A DNA stretch of 64,000 nucleotides, from positions 1 through 64,000 of the forward strand of contig NZ_BATM01000007.1 in the NCBI RefSeq assembly GCF_000467185.1, given 5' to 3'. The notes below the pieces were generated by a model. The model had not been told where the DNA came from, searched no databases, and saw nothing but the letters and a program-made list of their open reading frames with translations. The translations under genes and the position numbers were made by a program. Each line of letters starts with the position of its first letter. Within the stretch, counting starts at the first letter, position 1. Source of the stretch: Vibrio ezurae NBRC 102218. Its GTDB lineage: Bacteria > Pseudomonadota > Gammaproteobacteria > Enterobacterales > Vibrionaceae. Below are positions 27,393-36,678 of the stretch, one piece after another.

Positions 27393-28343
27393 ATGTATAG
27401 CAAAATATTAGGCACAGGCAGCTATCTGCCTTCCCAAGTGCGCACCAATGCAGATTTAGAAAAAATGGTTGATACTGACGACGAGTGGATTGTTGCTCGT
27501 ACTGGTATCAAAGAACGTCGTATTTCAGCACCGGATGAATCCGTTGCCGATATGGGCTTTATTGCAGCAAAAAATGCGATTGAGATGGCGGGTATCGATA
27601 AAGCCGATCTTGATCTTATTATTGTTGCCACTACCAGTGGTAGTCATGCCTTCCCATCATCTGCGTGTCAAATTCAAGGAATGCTCGACATTCCTGGCTG
27701 TGCTGCTTTTGATATAGCGGCAGCATGTACTGGCTTCGTGTATGCGTTGTCGGTCGCTGACCAGCATATCCGTTCTGGAATGTGTAAAAACATTTTGGTT
27801 ATCGGTGCTGACGCTCTATCAAAATCAGTAGATGAAATTGATCGCTCAACCGTTATCTTATTTGGTGACGGCGCAGGTGCAGTGGTATTAGGTGCCAGTG
27901 AAGAACAAGGCATCTTATCTACGCATCTTGGCGCGGATGGTCGTTACGGTGAATTACTGAGCCTTGAAATGCCAGTTCGTGGTGGTGAAGTCGATAAATG
28001 GCTACACATGACGGGCAATGAAGTATTTAAGGTAGCGGTAACTCAGCTTTCTCGCTTAGTCACTGATACGCTGAAAGCCAACAACCTACAGAAACAGGAT
28101 TTAGATTGGCTAGTACCACATCAAGCCAACCTAAGAATCATCTCTGCGACCGCTAAAAAGCTGTCGATGCCGATGGATCAAGTGGTGGTAACCCTTGACC
28201 GTCATGGTAACACCTCAGCCGCTACGGTTCCGACTGCACTTGATGAGGCGGTACGTGATGGCCGAATTAAACGCGGTCAGCTGATGTTACTAGAAGCCTT
28301 TGGTGGTGGTTTCACTTGGGGTTCTGCGTTGGTTAGGTTCTAA
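27393..28343 (+). CDS. fabH: 3-oxoacyl-ACP synthase III (KAS III)
   Basis: 316 residues. FabH condenses acetyl-CoA with malonyl-ACP to start fatty-acid synthesis. The catalytic Cys lies in [16 protein letters not shown], His in [13 protein letters not shown] and Asn in [12 protein letters not shown]. The N-terminus reads [19 protein letters not shown] as in E. coli FabH. A terminator-like hairpin follows, so the flow into fabD may be adjusted. Confidence 0.97.
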   Translation: MYSKILGTGSYLPSQVRTNADLEKMVDTDDEWIVARTGIKERRISAPDESVADMGFIAAKNAIEMAGIDKADLDLIIVATTSGSHAFPSSACQIQGMLDIPGCAAFDIAAACTGFVYALSVADQHIRSGMCKNILVIGADALSKSVDEIDRSTVILFGDGAGAVVLGASEEQGILSTHLGADGRYGELLSLEMPVRGGEVDKWLHMTGNEVFKVAVTQLSRLVTDTLKANNLQKQDLDWLVPHQANLRIISATAKKLSMPMDQVVVTLDRHGNTSAATVPTALDEAVRDGRIKRGQLMLLEAFGGGFTWGSALVRF

Positions 28344-28365
28344 CCAAAACGCAAATGATTAATTT

Positions 28366-28392
28366 AAAGAAGTGCCATTGCACTTCTTTTTA
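28366..28392 (+). terminator. Terminator-like hairpin between fabH and fabD
   Basis: AAAGAAGTG (28366-28374) pairs with CACTTCTTT (28381-28389) and runs into TTTTT. It lies 18 bases before fabD inside the fab operon, so it is more likely partial or a processing/stability element than a full stop. Confidence 0.75.
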
Positions 28393-28409
28393 AATATTTA
28401 GGACGAATT

Positions 28410-29333
28410 ATGAGCAAGTTTGCAATCGTATTTCCAGGTCAAGGCTCTCAAAGCCTTGGTATGCTAGCCGATCTTGGTGAGCAATTTGATGTTGTTAAAC
28501 AAACCTTTGCTGAAGCATCAGAAGTATTAGGTTATGACCTATGGGCACTGATTCAAGAAGGCCCAGTAGAAGATTTAAACCAAACTCACCGCACTCAACC
28601 TGCATTGTTAGCGGCATCTGTTGCCATTTGGCGTGTATGGAATGAGCAAGGCCTTGCCACTCCTGAACTGGTTGCAGGTCATAGCCTAGGTGAATACTCA
28701 GCTTTGGTTTGTGCGGGCGTAATCGATTTCAAACAAGCGATTAAATTGGTTGAGCTGCGCGGTCAATTAATGCAAGAAGCGGTACCGGCAGGTACTGGCG
28801 CAATGTACGCAATTATCGGTCTAGCGGATGACGCGATTGCGAAAGCGTGTGAAGAAGCAGCGCAAGGCGAAGTCGTTTCTCCTGTGAACTTTAACTCTCC
28901 AGGTCAAGTGGTTATCGCGGGCAATAAAGCGGCGGTAGAGCGTGCGGGCGCATTATGTAAAGAAGCGGGCGCGAAACGTGCACTGCCTTTACCTGTGTCT
29001 GTGCCTTCACACTGTGCACTGATGAAGCCTGCGGCGGATCGTTTGGCTGAAGCACTGAAAGATCTTGAGTTTAATGCACCATCGCTACCTGTGATCAACA
29101 ACGTTGATGTTGCTGCCGAAACCGATCCTGCAAAAATTAAAGACGCGCTTGTACGTCAACTCTATTGCCCAGTACGTTGGACTGAAGGCGTAGTGAGCAT
29201 GCATGAGCAAGGCGTAGAGAAACTCTTTGAGTTGGGCCCGGGTAAAGTGCTGACGGGTTTGACTAAACGCATCGTGAAAAGCCTAACGGCTGCAGCAGTG
29301 AATGACACAGCATCACTAGAAGCTGCGAAATAA
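28410..29333 (+). CDS. fabD: Malonyl-CoA:ACP transacylase
   Basis: 307 residues. FabD loads malonyl groups onto acyl carrier protein. The start FAIVFPGQGSQSLGMLADLG, nucleophile motif VAGHSLGEYSALVCAG (Ser), the Arg in ELRGQLMQEAVPAGTGAMYA, and the His in LPVSVPSHCALMKPAADRL give the complete active site. GGA lies nine bases before the ATG. It is followed by fabG after 24 bases. Confidence 0.97.
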   Translation: MSKFAIVFPGQGSQSLGMLADLGEQFDVVKQTFAEASEVLGYDLWALIQEGPVEDLNQTHRTQPALLAASVAIWRVWNEQGLATPELVAGHSLGEYSALVCAGVIDFKQAIKLVELRGQLMQEAVPAGTGAMYAIIGLADDAIAKACEEAAQGEVVSPVNFNSPGQVVIAGNKAAVERAGALCKEAGAKRALPLPVSVPSHCALMKPAADRLAEALKDLEFNAPSLPVINNVDVAAETDPAKIKDALVRQLYCPVRWTEGVVSMHEQGVEKLFELGPGKVLTGLTKRIVKSLTAAAVNDTASLEAAK

Positions 29334-29357
29334 GATTCTTAACGGAGACAATAAATA

Positions 29358-30092
29358 ATGAACCTTGAAGGAAAGATCGCATTAGTGACTGGCGCTAGCC
29401 GTGGTATTGGCCGCGCTATCGCTGAGACACTAGTGGCTCGCGGCGCAACGGTTATCGGTACTGCAACGAGTGAAAACGGTGCGGCGGCTATCAGTGAGTA
29501 CTTAGGCGAGAATGGTAAGGGATTGGCACTAAATGTAACAGACCCTGCCTCTATTGAAGCGGTCCTTAAACAGATTACGACAGATTTTGGTCCTCTTGAT
29601 ATCCTGGTAAACAATGCGGGCATTACTCGTGACAACTTGCTAATGCGCATGAAAGATGACGAGTGGACTGATATCATGGATACCAATCTGACTTCAATCT
29701 TCCGTTTGTCTAAAGCCGTTCTACGTGGCATGATGAAGAAAAGATGCGGCAGAATCATCAATGTAGGTTCAGTTGTTGGTACAATGGGCAACGCTGGACA
29801 AACAAACTACGCAGCCGCTAAGGCTGGCGTAATTGGTTTTACTAAATCGATGGCGCGTGAGGTTGCTTCTCGCGGAGTAACAGTCAATACTGTAGCACCA
29901 GGTTTTATCGAAACTGATATGACAAAAGCACTAAACGATGAGCAACGTGCGGCGACACTGTCTTCTGTACCTGCTGGTCGCTTAGGTGATCCTCGTGAAA
30001 TCGCAGCTGCTGTGGCATTTCTTGCCTCTCCAGACGCCGCGTATATAACAGGTGAAACATTACACGTCAATGGCGGCATGTACATGGTGTAA
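29358..30092 (+). CDS. fabG: 3-oxoacyl-ACP reductase
   Basis: 244 residues. FabG is the NADPH-dependent beta-ketoacyl-ACP reductase of fatty-acid synthesis. It is a short-chain dehydrogenase: cofactor motif ALVTGASRGIGRAIAETL, NNAGITRDNLLMRMKDDEW, catalytic Ser in IINVGSVVGTMGNAGQTNYA with Tyr and Lys in YAAAKAG, and the C-terminal TLHVNGGMYMV. It matches E. coli FabG along its whole length. A 160-base gap before acpP probably carries a separate acpP promoter. Confidence 0.97.
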   Translation: MNLEGKIALVTGASRGIGRAIAETLVARGATVIGTATSENGAAAISEYLGENGKGLALNVTDPASIEAVLKQITTDFGPLDILVNNAGITRDNLLMRMKDDEWTDIMDTNLTSIFRLSKAVLRGMMKKRCGRIINVGSVVGTMGNAGQTNYAAAKAGVIGFTKSMAREVASRGVTVNTVAPGFIETDMTKALNDEQRAATLSSVPAGRLGDPREIAAAVAFLASPDAAYITGETLHVNGGMYMV

Positions 30093-30253
30093 TTTTGTGC
30101 ATTATTTGACGTGATCTAAGTCAAAAGTGCCATTAAAATCGGGTAAATGGAAAAATTGTGGTTTGACCAGCAAGGATGCCCTTGCAACTTTTTACCTTTT
30201 GAATAAACTACGCAAAACATCGCATTCAGCGACTTATGTATAGGAAATAAAAA

Positions 30254-30487
30254 ATGAGCAATCTTGAAGAACGTGTAAAAAAAATCATCATTGAACAACT
30301 AGGTGTTGATGAAGCTGAAGTTAAGAACGAAGCATCTTTCGTTGACGATCTTGGTGCTGACTCTCTTGACACTGTTGAGCTAGTAATGGCTCTAGAAGAA
30401 GAATTCGACACAGAGATTCCTGACGAAGAAGCAGAGAAAATCACTACTGTTCAAGCTGCTATCGATTACGTAACTAGCGCTCAGTAA
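30254..30487 (+). CDS. acpP: Acyl carrier protein
   Basis: 77 residues, very acidic. The phosphopantetheine attachment Ser is in [20 protein letters not shown], identical to E. coli AcpP; the N-terminus is [25 protein letters not shown] precedes the ATG. The 160 bases upstream probably hold the strong dedicated promoter expected for one of the most abundant proteins of the cell. A hairpin after the stop may reduce read-through into fabF. Confidence 0.98.
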   Translation: MSNLEERVKKIIIEQLGVDEAEVKNEASFVDDLGADSLDTVELVMALEEEFDTEIPDEEAEKITTVQAAIDYVTSAQ

Positions 30488-30495
30488 TTCTCTTC

Positions 30496-30532
30496 TCAGG
30501 CGGTTAATTTCTTTGACCGCCTGATTCTTTAC
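30496..30532 (+). terminator. Hairpin after acpP
   Basis: TCAGGCGGT (30496-30504) pairs with ACCGCCTGA (30516-30524), followed by TTCTTT. The short, interrupted T-run suggests a partial terminator that makes acpP mRNA more abundant than the fabF read-through. Confidence 0.65.
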
Positions 30533-30588
30533 AGCTTCCTTATCGTTGTATCTCAATCTCTCATTCATCTAACCCCGGAGTAAAAATC

Positions 30589-31839
30589 GTGTCCAAGCGT
30601 CGTGTAGTTGTCACTGGCATGGGTATGTTGTCACCGGTCGGCAACACCGTAGAATCTTCTTGGAAAGCCCTGCTATCAGGTCAAAGCGGTATCTCGAATA
30701 TCGAACACTTTGACACCACCGAATTTTCAACACGCTTTGCAGGTCTTATCAAAGACTTTAACTGCGAAGAGTACATGTCTAAAAAAGATGCTCGTAAAAT
30801 GGATTTATTCATCCAATACGGCATTGCAGCAGGTATCCAAGCTCTAGATGATTCTGGCCTAGAAATCACTGACGAAAATTGCAGCCGAGTAGGTGTCGCG
30901 ATTGGTTCAGGTATCGGTGGTTTAGGTCTAATTGAAAACGGTATCCATACTATGAACGCGAAAGGCCCACGTCGAGTGAGCCCATTTTTCGTTCCATCAA
31001 CCATCGTAAACATGGTTGCAGGTAATCTTTCTATCATGCGTGGCCTTCGTGGTCCTAACATTGCTATCTCTACTGCTTGTACTACAGGTTTGCACAACAT
31101 CGGCCATGCGGCTCGTATGATTGCTTACGGTGATGCAGATGCAATGGTTGCAGGTGGCTCTGAAAAAGCGTCAACTCCAATGGGTATCGCAGGTTTTGGT
31201 GCAGCGAAAGCTCTATCAACTAACAACGAAAACCCTCAAGCGGCATCGCGTCCTTGGGACAAAGATCGTGATGGTTTCGTATTAGGTGATGGCGCGGGCA
31301 TGATGGTACTTGAAGAGTACGAATCAGCGAAAGCTCGTGGTGCAGAAATCTATTGTGAACTTGTAGGCTTCGGCATGAGTGGCGATGCGTATCACATGAC
31401 CTCTCCAAGTGAAGACGGTTCAGGTGGCGCTCTAGCAATGGAAGCCGCTATGCGTGATGCAGGTGTGACGGGTGAGCAAATTGGCTACATCAACGCACAC
31501 GGCACTTCAACACCAGCAGGTGACGTAGCAGAACTTAAAGGCGTAAAACGTGCTTTAGGTGATGCAGGTGCCGCTCAAGTACGTGTCTCTTCTACTAAAT
31601 CTATGATCGGTCACCTACTAGGTGCGGCAGGTTCAGTTGAAGCTATCATTACTGCATTGGCGCTTCGTGACCAAAAAGTTCCGCCAACAATCAACCTTGA
31701 TGAAATTGACGAGCGCGCAGAGGCGCTAGGCATTAACCTAGTACCAAACGTGGCTCAAGATGTAGAGATGGAATACGCTCTATGTAATTCATTTGGCTTT
31801 GGTGGCACTAACGGTTCATTGATCTTCAAGAAGATTTAA
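30589..31839 (+). CDS. fabF: 3-oxoacyl-ACP synthase II (KAS II)
   Basis: 416 residues, GTG start at 30589 with CCGGAG eight bases upstream. FabF elongates acyl chains and controls the palmitoleate to cis-vaccenate step that sets membrane fluidity. Active-site Cys is in [20 protein letters not shown], the two His in [19 protein letters not shown] and [19 protein letters not shown]. The start [17 protein letters not shown] and the end [17 protein letters not shown] are those of E. coli FabF. Confidence 0.97.
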   Translation: MSKRRVVVTGMGMLSPVGNTVESSWKALLSGQSGISNIEHFDTTEFSTRFAGLIKDFNCEEYMSKKDARKMDLFIQYGIAAGIQALDDSGLEITDENCSRVGVAIGSGIGGLGLIENGIHTMNAKGPRRVSPFFVPSTIVNMVAGNLSIMRGLRGPNIAISTACTTGLHNIGHAARMIAYGDADAMVAGGSEKASTPMGIAGFGAAKALSTNNENPQAASRPWDKDRDGFVLGDGAGMMVLEEYESAKARGAEIYCELVGFGMSGDAYHMTSPSEDGSGGALAMEAAMRDAGVTGEQIGYINAHGTSTPAGDVAELKGVKRALGDAGAAQVRVSSTKSMIGHLLGAAGSVEAIITALALRDQKVPPTINLDEIDERAEALGINLVPNVAQDVEMEYALCNSFGFGGTNGSLIFKKI

Positions 31840-31874
31840 TTATCGTAGCAACCTATAATTGGTTAAAATGTTGA

Positions 31875-31916
31875 GGTCAGACTCAGTTTCAAATGAAACT
31901 GGCTCTGGCCTTTTTT
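31875..31916 (+). terminator. fabF terminator
   Basis: Two-part stem: GGTCAGA (31875-31881) with TCTGGCC, and inside it CAGTTTC with GAAACTG around AAAT, followed by TTTTTT (31911-31916). It separates the fab genes from pabC. Confidence 0.85.
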
Positions 31917-31942
31917 ATTGTCGATGATCTTTGGAATCAAGC

Positions 31943-32749
31943 ATGTATTGGATAAATGGTGTCGTTAAGGATACGGTTCCGGTTAGTGATAGAAGCTTCA
32001 ATTACGGCGATGGTGCCTTTACCACCATCAGAACGTTAGAGGGCAAGCCGCAGCACTGGGCTGCACATCTGGCGAGAATGCAAGCCTGTTTAAGCGTATT
32101 GCAAATCACTCAACCAGATTGGTCTTTGGTTTTGCAATGGGTGGAACAGGCGGCGGTCAAAGCTGGCGTTGCGGGAATTAAACTGCATGTTAGCCGAGGT
32201 TCCGGTGGCCGAGGTTATAGCCCAGTAGGGGTACAAGACACGCAAGTGACCATCAGTGACTTTGCCTATCCTACGCATTATAGAAACTGGCAATCTCATG
32301 GCGTTGAATTAGGAATCGCAAAACCAAAACTGGGCATCAATCCATTATTAGCTGGGCATAAGCACAATAATCGTTTAGAGCAAATTCTTGTTAAAGCGGA
32401 TATAGAACAACAAGGTTATGTCGATGGCATAGTGCTTGATCTCAATGATCATGTTATTGAAACTACGATGGCAAATGTATTTTGGGTCACGAAAGGTCAG
32501 TTATATACCCCAAGCATCACTAGCAGCGGCGTTGCAGGTGTAGCGCGACGTTGGATACTTGAAGATGCGGCTCAGCGTGGCATTTCTGTTCTATCAAAAA
32601 ACTTTAACATAGAGCATTTGTTAGACGCAGACGAAGTGTTTATGTGTAATTCCATATTGGGCGTTGCACCTATTATAAAAATCACCCAAAAATGTTTTGC
32701 TATCGGTATAATGACACGCGATTTCCAGGAGAGGATTAATAGTGCTTAA
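31943..32749 (+). CDS. pabC: Aminodeoxychorismate lyase
   Basis: 268 residues from ATG 31943 (MYWINGVVKDTVPVSDRSFN); the frame also opens at TTG 31931 but the family starts at this methionine. PabC is a fold-IV PLP enzyme that splits 4-amino-4-deoxychorismate to p-aminobenzoate and pyruvate for folate synthesis. Marks are YGDGAFTTIRTLEGKPQHWA, the catalytic Lys in LLAGHKHNNRLEQILVKADI, VIETTMANVFWVTKGQLYTP and DEVFMCNSILGVAPIIKI. Its end overlaps the mltG start by eight bases, so translation is coupled. Confidence 0.94.
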   Translation: MYWINGVVKDTVPVSDRSFNYGDGAFTTIRTLEGKPQHWAAHLARMQACLSVLQITQPDWSLVLQWVEQAAVKAGVAGIKLHVSRGSGGRGYSPVGVQDTQVTISDFAYPTHYRNWQSHGVELGIAKPKLGINPLLAGHKHNNRLEQILVKADIEQQGYVDGIVLDLNDHVIETTMANVFWVTKGQLYTPSITSSGVAGVARRWILEDAAQRGISVLSKNFNIEHLLDADEVFMCNSILGVAPIIKITQKCFAIGIMTRDFQERINSA

Positions 32750-33758
32750 AAAAATAATAACCCTATGTGTTTTGTTCGTTGTGTTAGCCAGTGCTGGTCT
32801 ATTTTATGTATGGAATCAACTGAATAGCTACATGAATCAACCATTGCAGATAGAGGAGCCAACGTTAATTACTATTAAGTCTGGCACTTCATTTAATTCG
32901 TTATTACGTCAATTTGAAAATAGCCAATGGGTAGACGCGAGTGAGTTTTCACGTTTAGCAAGTCGTGCTCATCCTGAGTTGACCAAGGTCAAAGCGGGCA
33001 CATTTGAACTCCAACCAAGCCAAACGTTGCAACAAGCGTTGGTTAGCTTGGTAAATGGCTCTCAGATTGAATTTAGCATTACTTTTGTCGAAGGTAGCAC
33101 GTTTAAAGATTGGAGAGCGCAATTTGATAAAGCGCCTCATTTAATACATAGCACCAAAAATATGACAGAAGCTGACATTGCTCAGGCATTAAATATTGAT
33201 CGAGAAAAGTTAGAAGGCTTGTTCTTAGCGGAAACTTACCGCTATACGGTAGGGATGTCTGATCTGGATGTCATGCAGCGTGCTCATAAACAGCTGAACA
33301 AAGTGTTAAATGAATATTGGGCGCAGCGACAAGACGATTTACCGCTAAAAACCCCTTATCAAGCATTGACGCTCGCATCGATTATTGAAAAAGAAACAGC
33401 GGTTCCGGAAGAGCGCCCTTTAGTCTCTTCTGTATTCGTCAATCGCTTAAAAATCGGTATGCGCCTGCAAACCGATCCAACAGTCATTTATGGTATGGGC
33501 GAGAATTACGATGGCAATATTCGTAAGCGAGATTTACGAACGCCAACCCCTTACAATACTTACACCATTTATGGACTGACTCCGACTCCTATCGCCATGG
33601 TGGGTGAAGAGGCCATCGCCGCCGCCGTCAACCCTGACGACAGCAACTATCTCTATTTCGTCGCCAGTGGTCATGGTGGACATGTCTTTTCTAAGAACCT
33701 AAAAGATCACAATCGCGCTGTACAAGCATATTTAAGAAAATTAAGGGCTCAACAATAA
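32742..33758 (+). CDS. mltG: Endolytic murein transglycosylase
   Basis: 338 residues, GTG start at 32742 with AGGAGAGG upstream. MltG (YceG) is an inner-membrane lytic transglycosylase that cuts new glycan strands. One N-terminal anchor ([20 protein letters not shown]), then the YceG domain: [40 protein letters not shown] with the catalytic Glu, [13 protein letters not shown] and [18 protein letters not shown]. The stop overlaps the tmk start (TAATG). Confidence 0.96.
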   Translation: MLKKIITLCVLFVVLASAGLFYVWNQLNSYMNQPLQIEEPTLITIKSGTSFNSLLRQFENSQWVDASEFSRLASRAHPELTKVKAGTFELQPSQTLQQALVSLVNGSQIEFSITFVEGSTFKDWRAQFDKAPHLIHSTKNMTEADIAQALNIDREKLEGLFLAETYRYTVGMSDLDVMQRAHKQLNKVLNEYWAQRQDDLPLKTPYQALTLASIIEKETAVPEERPLVSSVFVNRLKIGMRLQTDPTVIYGMGENYDGNIRKRDLRTPTPYNTYTIYGLTPTPIAMVGEEAIAAAVNPDDSNYLYFVASGHGGHVFSKNLKDHNRAVQAYLRKLRAQQ

Positions 33759-34390
33759 TGAAGCAAGGTAAATTCATCGTCATTGAGGGCTTGGAAGGTG
33801 CAGGTAAAAGCACGGCAATTGCTAAGATCATGTCGCAGCTTAAAGGCGCTGGCATTCAAGATATCGTTTCGACCAGAGAGCCCGGCGGTACGCCACTTGC
33901 TGAAAAAATGCGCGCTTTGGTTAAAGAAGAGCATGAGTCTGAACCATTGCATGACACCACCGAGTTATTGCTAATTTATGGCGCGCGAGTTCAGTTGGTT
34001 GAAACAGTGATTAAACCAGCGCTCTCTAAAGGGCATTGGGTGGTGGGCGATCGTCACGATCTGTCTTCACAAGCTTATCAAGGTGGCGGTCGACAAATTT
34101 GTGCGGCTACCATGCAGTCGTTAAAACAAATTAGCCTAGGCGAGTTTAAGCCAGACTTGACCTTATATATGGATATTGAACCAAGTTTAGGTTTAGAGAG
34201 AGCTCGCGGTCGAGGTGAGCTTGATCGCATCGAAAAAATGGACATTTCGTTTTTTGAACGAGCCCGCGCGCGATATTTAGAATTGGCTGCTGCCGACGAG
34301 TCAATTGTGGTGATTAATGCAGGGCAAGCGATAGAGCAAGTCGCCTCTGACATTGAATCAGCACTGCAACAGTGGTTAGGAAAACAATAG
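33758..34390 (+). CDS. tmk: Thymidylate kinase
   Basis: 210 residues. It phosphorylates dTMP to dTDP. P-loop [16 protein letters not shown], the base-binding [16 protein letters not shown], the [17 protein letters not shown] motif (family DRY/DRH) and the lid region [15 protein letters not shown] are all present. The ATG overlaps the mltG stop and the next gene starts two bases after its stop, so mltG-tmk-holB are translated as one unit. Confidence 0.97.
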   Translation: MKQGKFIVIEGLEGAGKSTAIAKIMSQLKGAGIQDIVSTREPGGTPLAEKMRALVKEEHESEPLHDTTELLLIYGARVQLVETVIKPALSKGHWVVGDRHDLSSQAYQGGGRQICAATMQSLKQISLGEFKPDLTLYMDIEPSLGLERARGRGELDRIEKMDISFFERARARYLELAAADESIVVINAGQAIEQVASDIESALQQWLGKQ

Positions 34391-34392
34391 CG

Positions 34393-35355
34393 ATGAATAA
34401 TGTTCAATACCCTTGGTTGCAAGAAACGTGGAAACAGTTGCAATCGAGTCTAGAACAAAGGGTATTGCCCGGTGCTTTGCTCTTTAGTGCAACGCAAGGC
34501 TTAGGTGAAGACTCAATCATCAACGCATTGGTTAAAGTACAGCTGTGCAACAATAGCGACGTTGAGGCGTGCGGCTTTTGTCATAGCTGTGAATTGTTCC
34601 AAGCCGATACTCATCCCGATTTTCATCGAATTACGCCCCTTGAAGGTAAAAGTTCTATTTCAGTGGATCAAATTCGTGAAGGGAATCGCTATGCACTTGA
34701 GTCATCTCAACTTGGCGGTAAAAGAGTGATTGTCATTGAACCTGCTGAAGCGATGACAGAGCAGGCGATGAATGCCTTACTCAAAACTCTAGAGACCCCG
34801 CCAAGCAGTTGTGTGTTTATTTTAAGAAGCCATGCTCCCCACCGATTATTACCGACGATTAAAAGCCGTTGTCAGCAGTGGCATATACCAACGCCAGACC
34901 TGAAGCTCTATCAGCTTTGGTTAGCAGAAAATAACATCCATCAAGTGCCTGAGCTGTATTATCAAGTCTGTCTTGGCGCGCCGCTGACACTGAAAGAGTT
35001 TATTGAGAAAAAGCAGAATGTGGAATTTGATGCCACAATTACTGCACTGGCTGACTTTTTAGAGCTGGAGTTTAGTTTACCTAAATCATTTGTGGATGCT
35101 TGCGCAACTCAGACGTTGATCAAACTTAATCAACTCTCATTGGCGCTAATTGAGCTGCAAAAAGGGTTCTTTGTACCGCAAGCAACGGTCGATAATCATC
35201 GTGGATTAAAGCGCTTACAGTCGCTAGTGGATTATTCCGTTGCGTTTGATATGTCTCGTCGCTTAGCTAAATTGATAGAACAATTGACGATCCATACCGG
35301 ACTGAATAAAGAATTGCTATTGAGTCAGTGGTTAATAGAGTCGAAGACCTCTTAG
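34393..35355 (+). CDS. holB: DNA polymerase III delta-prime subunit
   Basis: 320 residues from ATG 34393 (MNNVQYPWLQETW); the frame also opens inside tmk at 34372. HolB is the non-ATPase clamp-loader subunit delta'. The P-loop position is degenerate (ALLFSATQGLGEDSIINALV), as expected for delta'. A zinc module CxxxxxxxxCxxCxxC is in the CNNSDVEACGFCHSCELFQA stretch, and the SRC motif appears in TIKSRCQQWHIP. A terminator follows. Confidence 0.95.
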   Translation: MNNVQYPWLQETWKQLQSSLEQRVLPGALLFSATQGLGEDSIINALVKVQLCNNSDVEACGFCHSCELFQADTHPDFHRITPLEGKSSISVDQIREGNRYALESSQLGGKRVIVIEPAEAMTEQAMNALLKTLETPPSSCVFILRSHAPHRLLPTIKSRCQQWHIPTPDLKLYQLWLAENNIHQVPELYYQVCLGAPLTLKEFIEKKQNVEFDATITALADFLELEFSLPKSFVDACATQTLIKLNQLSLALIELQKGFFVPQATVDNHRGLKRLQSLVDYSVAFDMSRRLAKLIEQLTIHTGLNKELLLSQWLIESKTS

Positions 35356-35372
35356 TTTACAAGAGGCGTTTT

Positions 35373-35420
35373 ATACCAACCGTACTCAATAACGGATCAT
35401 TGACTTAGTGTGATTGGTAT
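35373..35420. repeat. Intergenic repeat with ATACCAA/TTGGTAT ends
   Basis: 48 bases bounded by the inverted ends ATACCAA (35373) and TTGGTAT (to 35420). The interior contains CAATAACGGATCATT, shared with the element near 54920, and ACTTAGTGTGATTGGTAT, shared with 38889-38922. It looks like a small palindromic REP/MITE-type element. Confidence 0.65.
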
Positions 35421-35435
35421 TAATGAATGTTTTTA

Positions 35436-35458
35436 GCGCGCTTAATGCGCGTTTTTTT
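35436..35458 (+). terminator. Terminator before tatD-like gene
   Basis: CGCGC-TTAAT-GCGCG followed by TTTTTTT (35452-35458). It ends the pabC-holB transcript. Confidence 0.8.
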
Positions 35459-35469
35459 ATAGGTGTTAT

Positions 35470-36240
35470 ATGTTTGTAGATTCCCATTGCCATCTTGATA
35501 AATTGAACTATCAAGACTTACATACCAATGTGGCCGATGTTGTAGCCAAAGCAGAGCAAGCTAATGTAAAGCAGTTACTTTCTGTCGGAGTAACGTTAGA
35601 GGCGTTCCCAAAGATGATGGAGTTGATTGCTCCGTTCCCTCAAGTACATGCATCAGCAGGCGTACATCCTCTCGATGTTGAAAGTGATTTTGATTTAGCA
35701 CAGTTGAGCGCTTTTGCTAAGCAGGACAAAGTGGTTGCGATTGGCGAAACGGGGTTGGATTTTCATTACAAACCCGAGACAAAAGCTCTGCAAATTGAGC
35801 GATTCGAGCAACAGGTAGAATTGGCGGTCGATGTAAATAAACCATTGATTATCCACACTAGACTAGCTCGTTCTGAGACTTTGTCTATACTCAGAAATGG
35901 ACATGCAGAACGTTGTGGTGGCGTGATTCATTGTTTTACTGAAGATCGCGCGTTTGCAGAGGCCGCAATGGAGCTGGGTTTTTATATTTCCATTTCGGGG
36001 ATCGTTACTTTTCGCCAAGCAACAGAGCTCAAAGAGGTGGTCAAAACGCTGCCCCTTGAACGTTTGCTTATAGAGACAGATTCTCCGTATTTAGCGCCTG
36101 TACCGCACAGAGGTAGTGAAAATCAGCCTGCGTATGTGGTTGAAGTGGCAAGCTATATTGCTCAGCTAAAAGGGATCTCGTTAGGAGAGGTCGCAAGTAA
36201 AACGACACAAAATTTCTCGGATCTTTTTTTGAGCCGCTAA
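35470..36240 (+). CDS. TatD-family metal-dependent hydrolase (YcfH type)
   Basis: 256 residues. A TIM-barrel metallohydrolase of the TatD family, whose members have 3'-5' DNase activity. Metal ligands are in FVDSHCHLDKLNY, VVAIGETGLDFHYKPETKAL, PLIIHTRLARSETLSILRNG and LLIETDSPYLAPVPHRG. Position between holB and ptsG matches E. coli ycfH. It has its own short upstream region after a terminator, so it may be expressed separately. Confidence 0.93.
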   Translation: MFVDSHCHLDKLNYQDLHTNVADVVAKAEQANVKQLLSVGVTLEAFPKMMELIAPFPQVHASAGVHPLDVESDFDLAQLSAFAKQDKVVAIGETGLDFHYKPETKALQIERFEQQVELAVDVNKPLIIHTRLARSETLSILRNGHAERCGGVIHCFTEDRAFAEAAMELGFYISISGIVTFRQATELKEVVKTLPLERLLIETDSPYLAPVPHRGSENQPAYVVEVASYIAQLKGISLGEVASKTTQNFSDLFLSR

Positions 36241-36678
36241 ATTAGTTTTTGGTTGGAACTACTACTGAAGATTGAAAAGTGCTCCGCTCTGAGATATTTT
36301 TACTGATTATGTTGCCAGTTATTATTTGTGTTGAAAATCTGTGTCACAGAGATGAAGTAGGATAATTTCTGTTTAAAAAATAAGTGATATCTACACGGCA
36401 GCAAAATTATTTTTAAGTGTTGTCTGTGTTTTTCGTTATAAATTCAGTGGCTTAGGTTGGTTTGTGTGACATTTTTAAGAGCAATGCAAATGTGATCCAT
36501 AGCCACTTTTAGCAACTTGTATTTTGTGAGGTGAAGAAACTTACAGGGCATATCTATATATTTAGAGACGAAAAATAGAGTCGAGTTCGATTGTATTTCG
36601 AGAGTAAGGTTTATCATTTTGACTGCGGGGGTAAGTCGATAAACCTTAAAAATACTAATAAATATCAGGAGCATGAAC
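36241..36678 (+). promoter_or_regulatory. ptsG upstream region
   Basis: 438 bases without a gene. Possible CRP half-matches are TGTGACATTTTTAAGA near 36464 and TGTGATCCATAGCCAC near 36491 (consensus TGTGA-N6-TCACA, imperfect second halves). Several ATTTCG/AATTATTT stretches could be Mlc sites, but I cannot fix one. A strong leader hairpin (36606-36647) ends about 30 bases before the start codon. In E. coli ptsG is activated by CRP and repressed by Mlc; the mlc gene is in this window. Confidence 0.5.
36606..36647 (+). promoter_or_regulatory. ptsG leader hairpin
   Basis: AAGGTTTATC (36606-36615) pairs perfectly with GATAAACCTT (36638-36647), and inside it GACT pairs with AGTC around a G-rich loop (GCGGGGGT). 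It lies shortly before the AGGAG ribosome site and has no T-run, so it is not a terminator. Confidence 0.65.
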
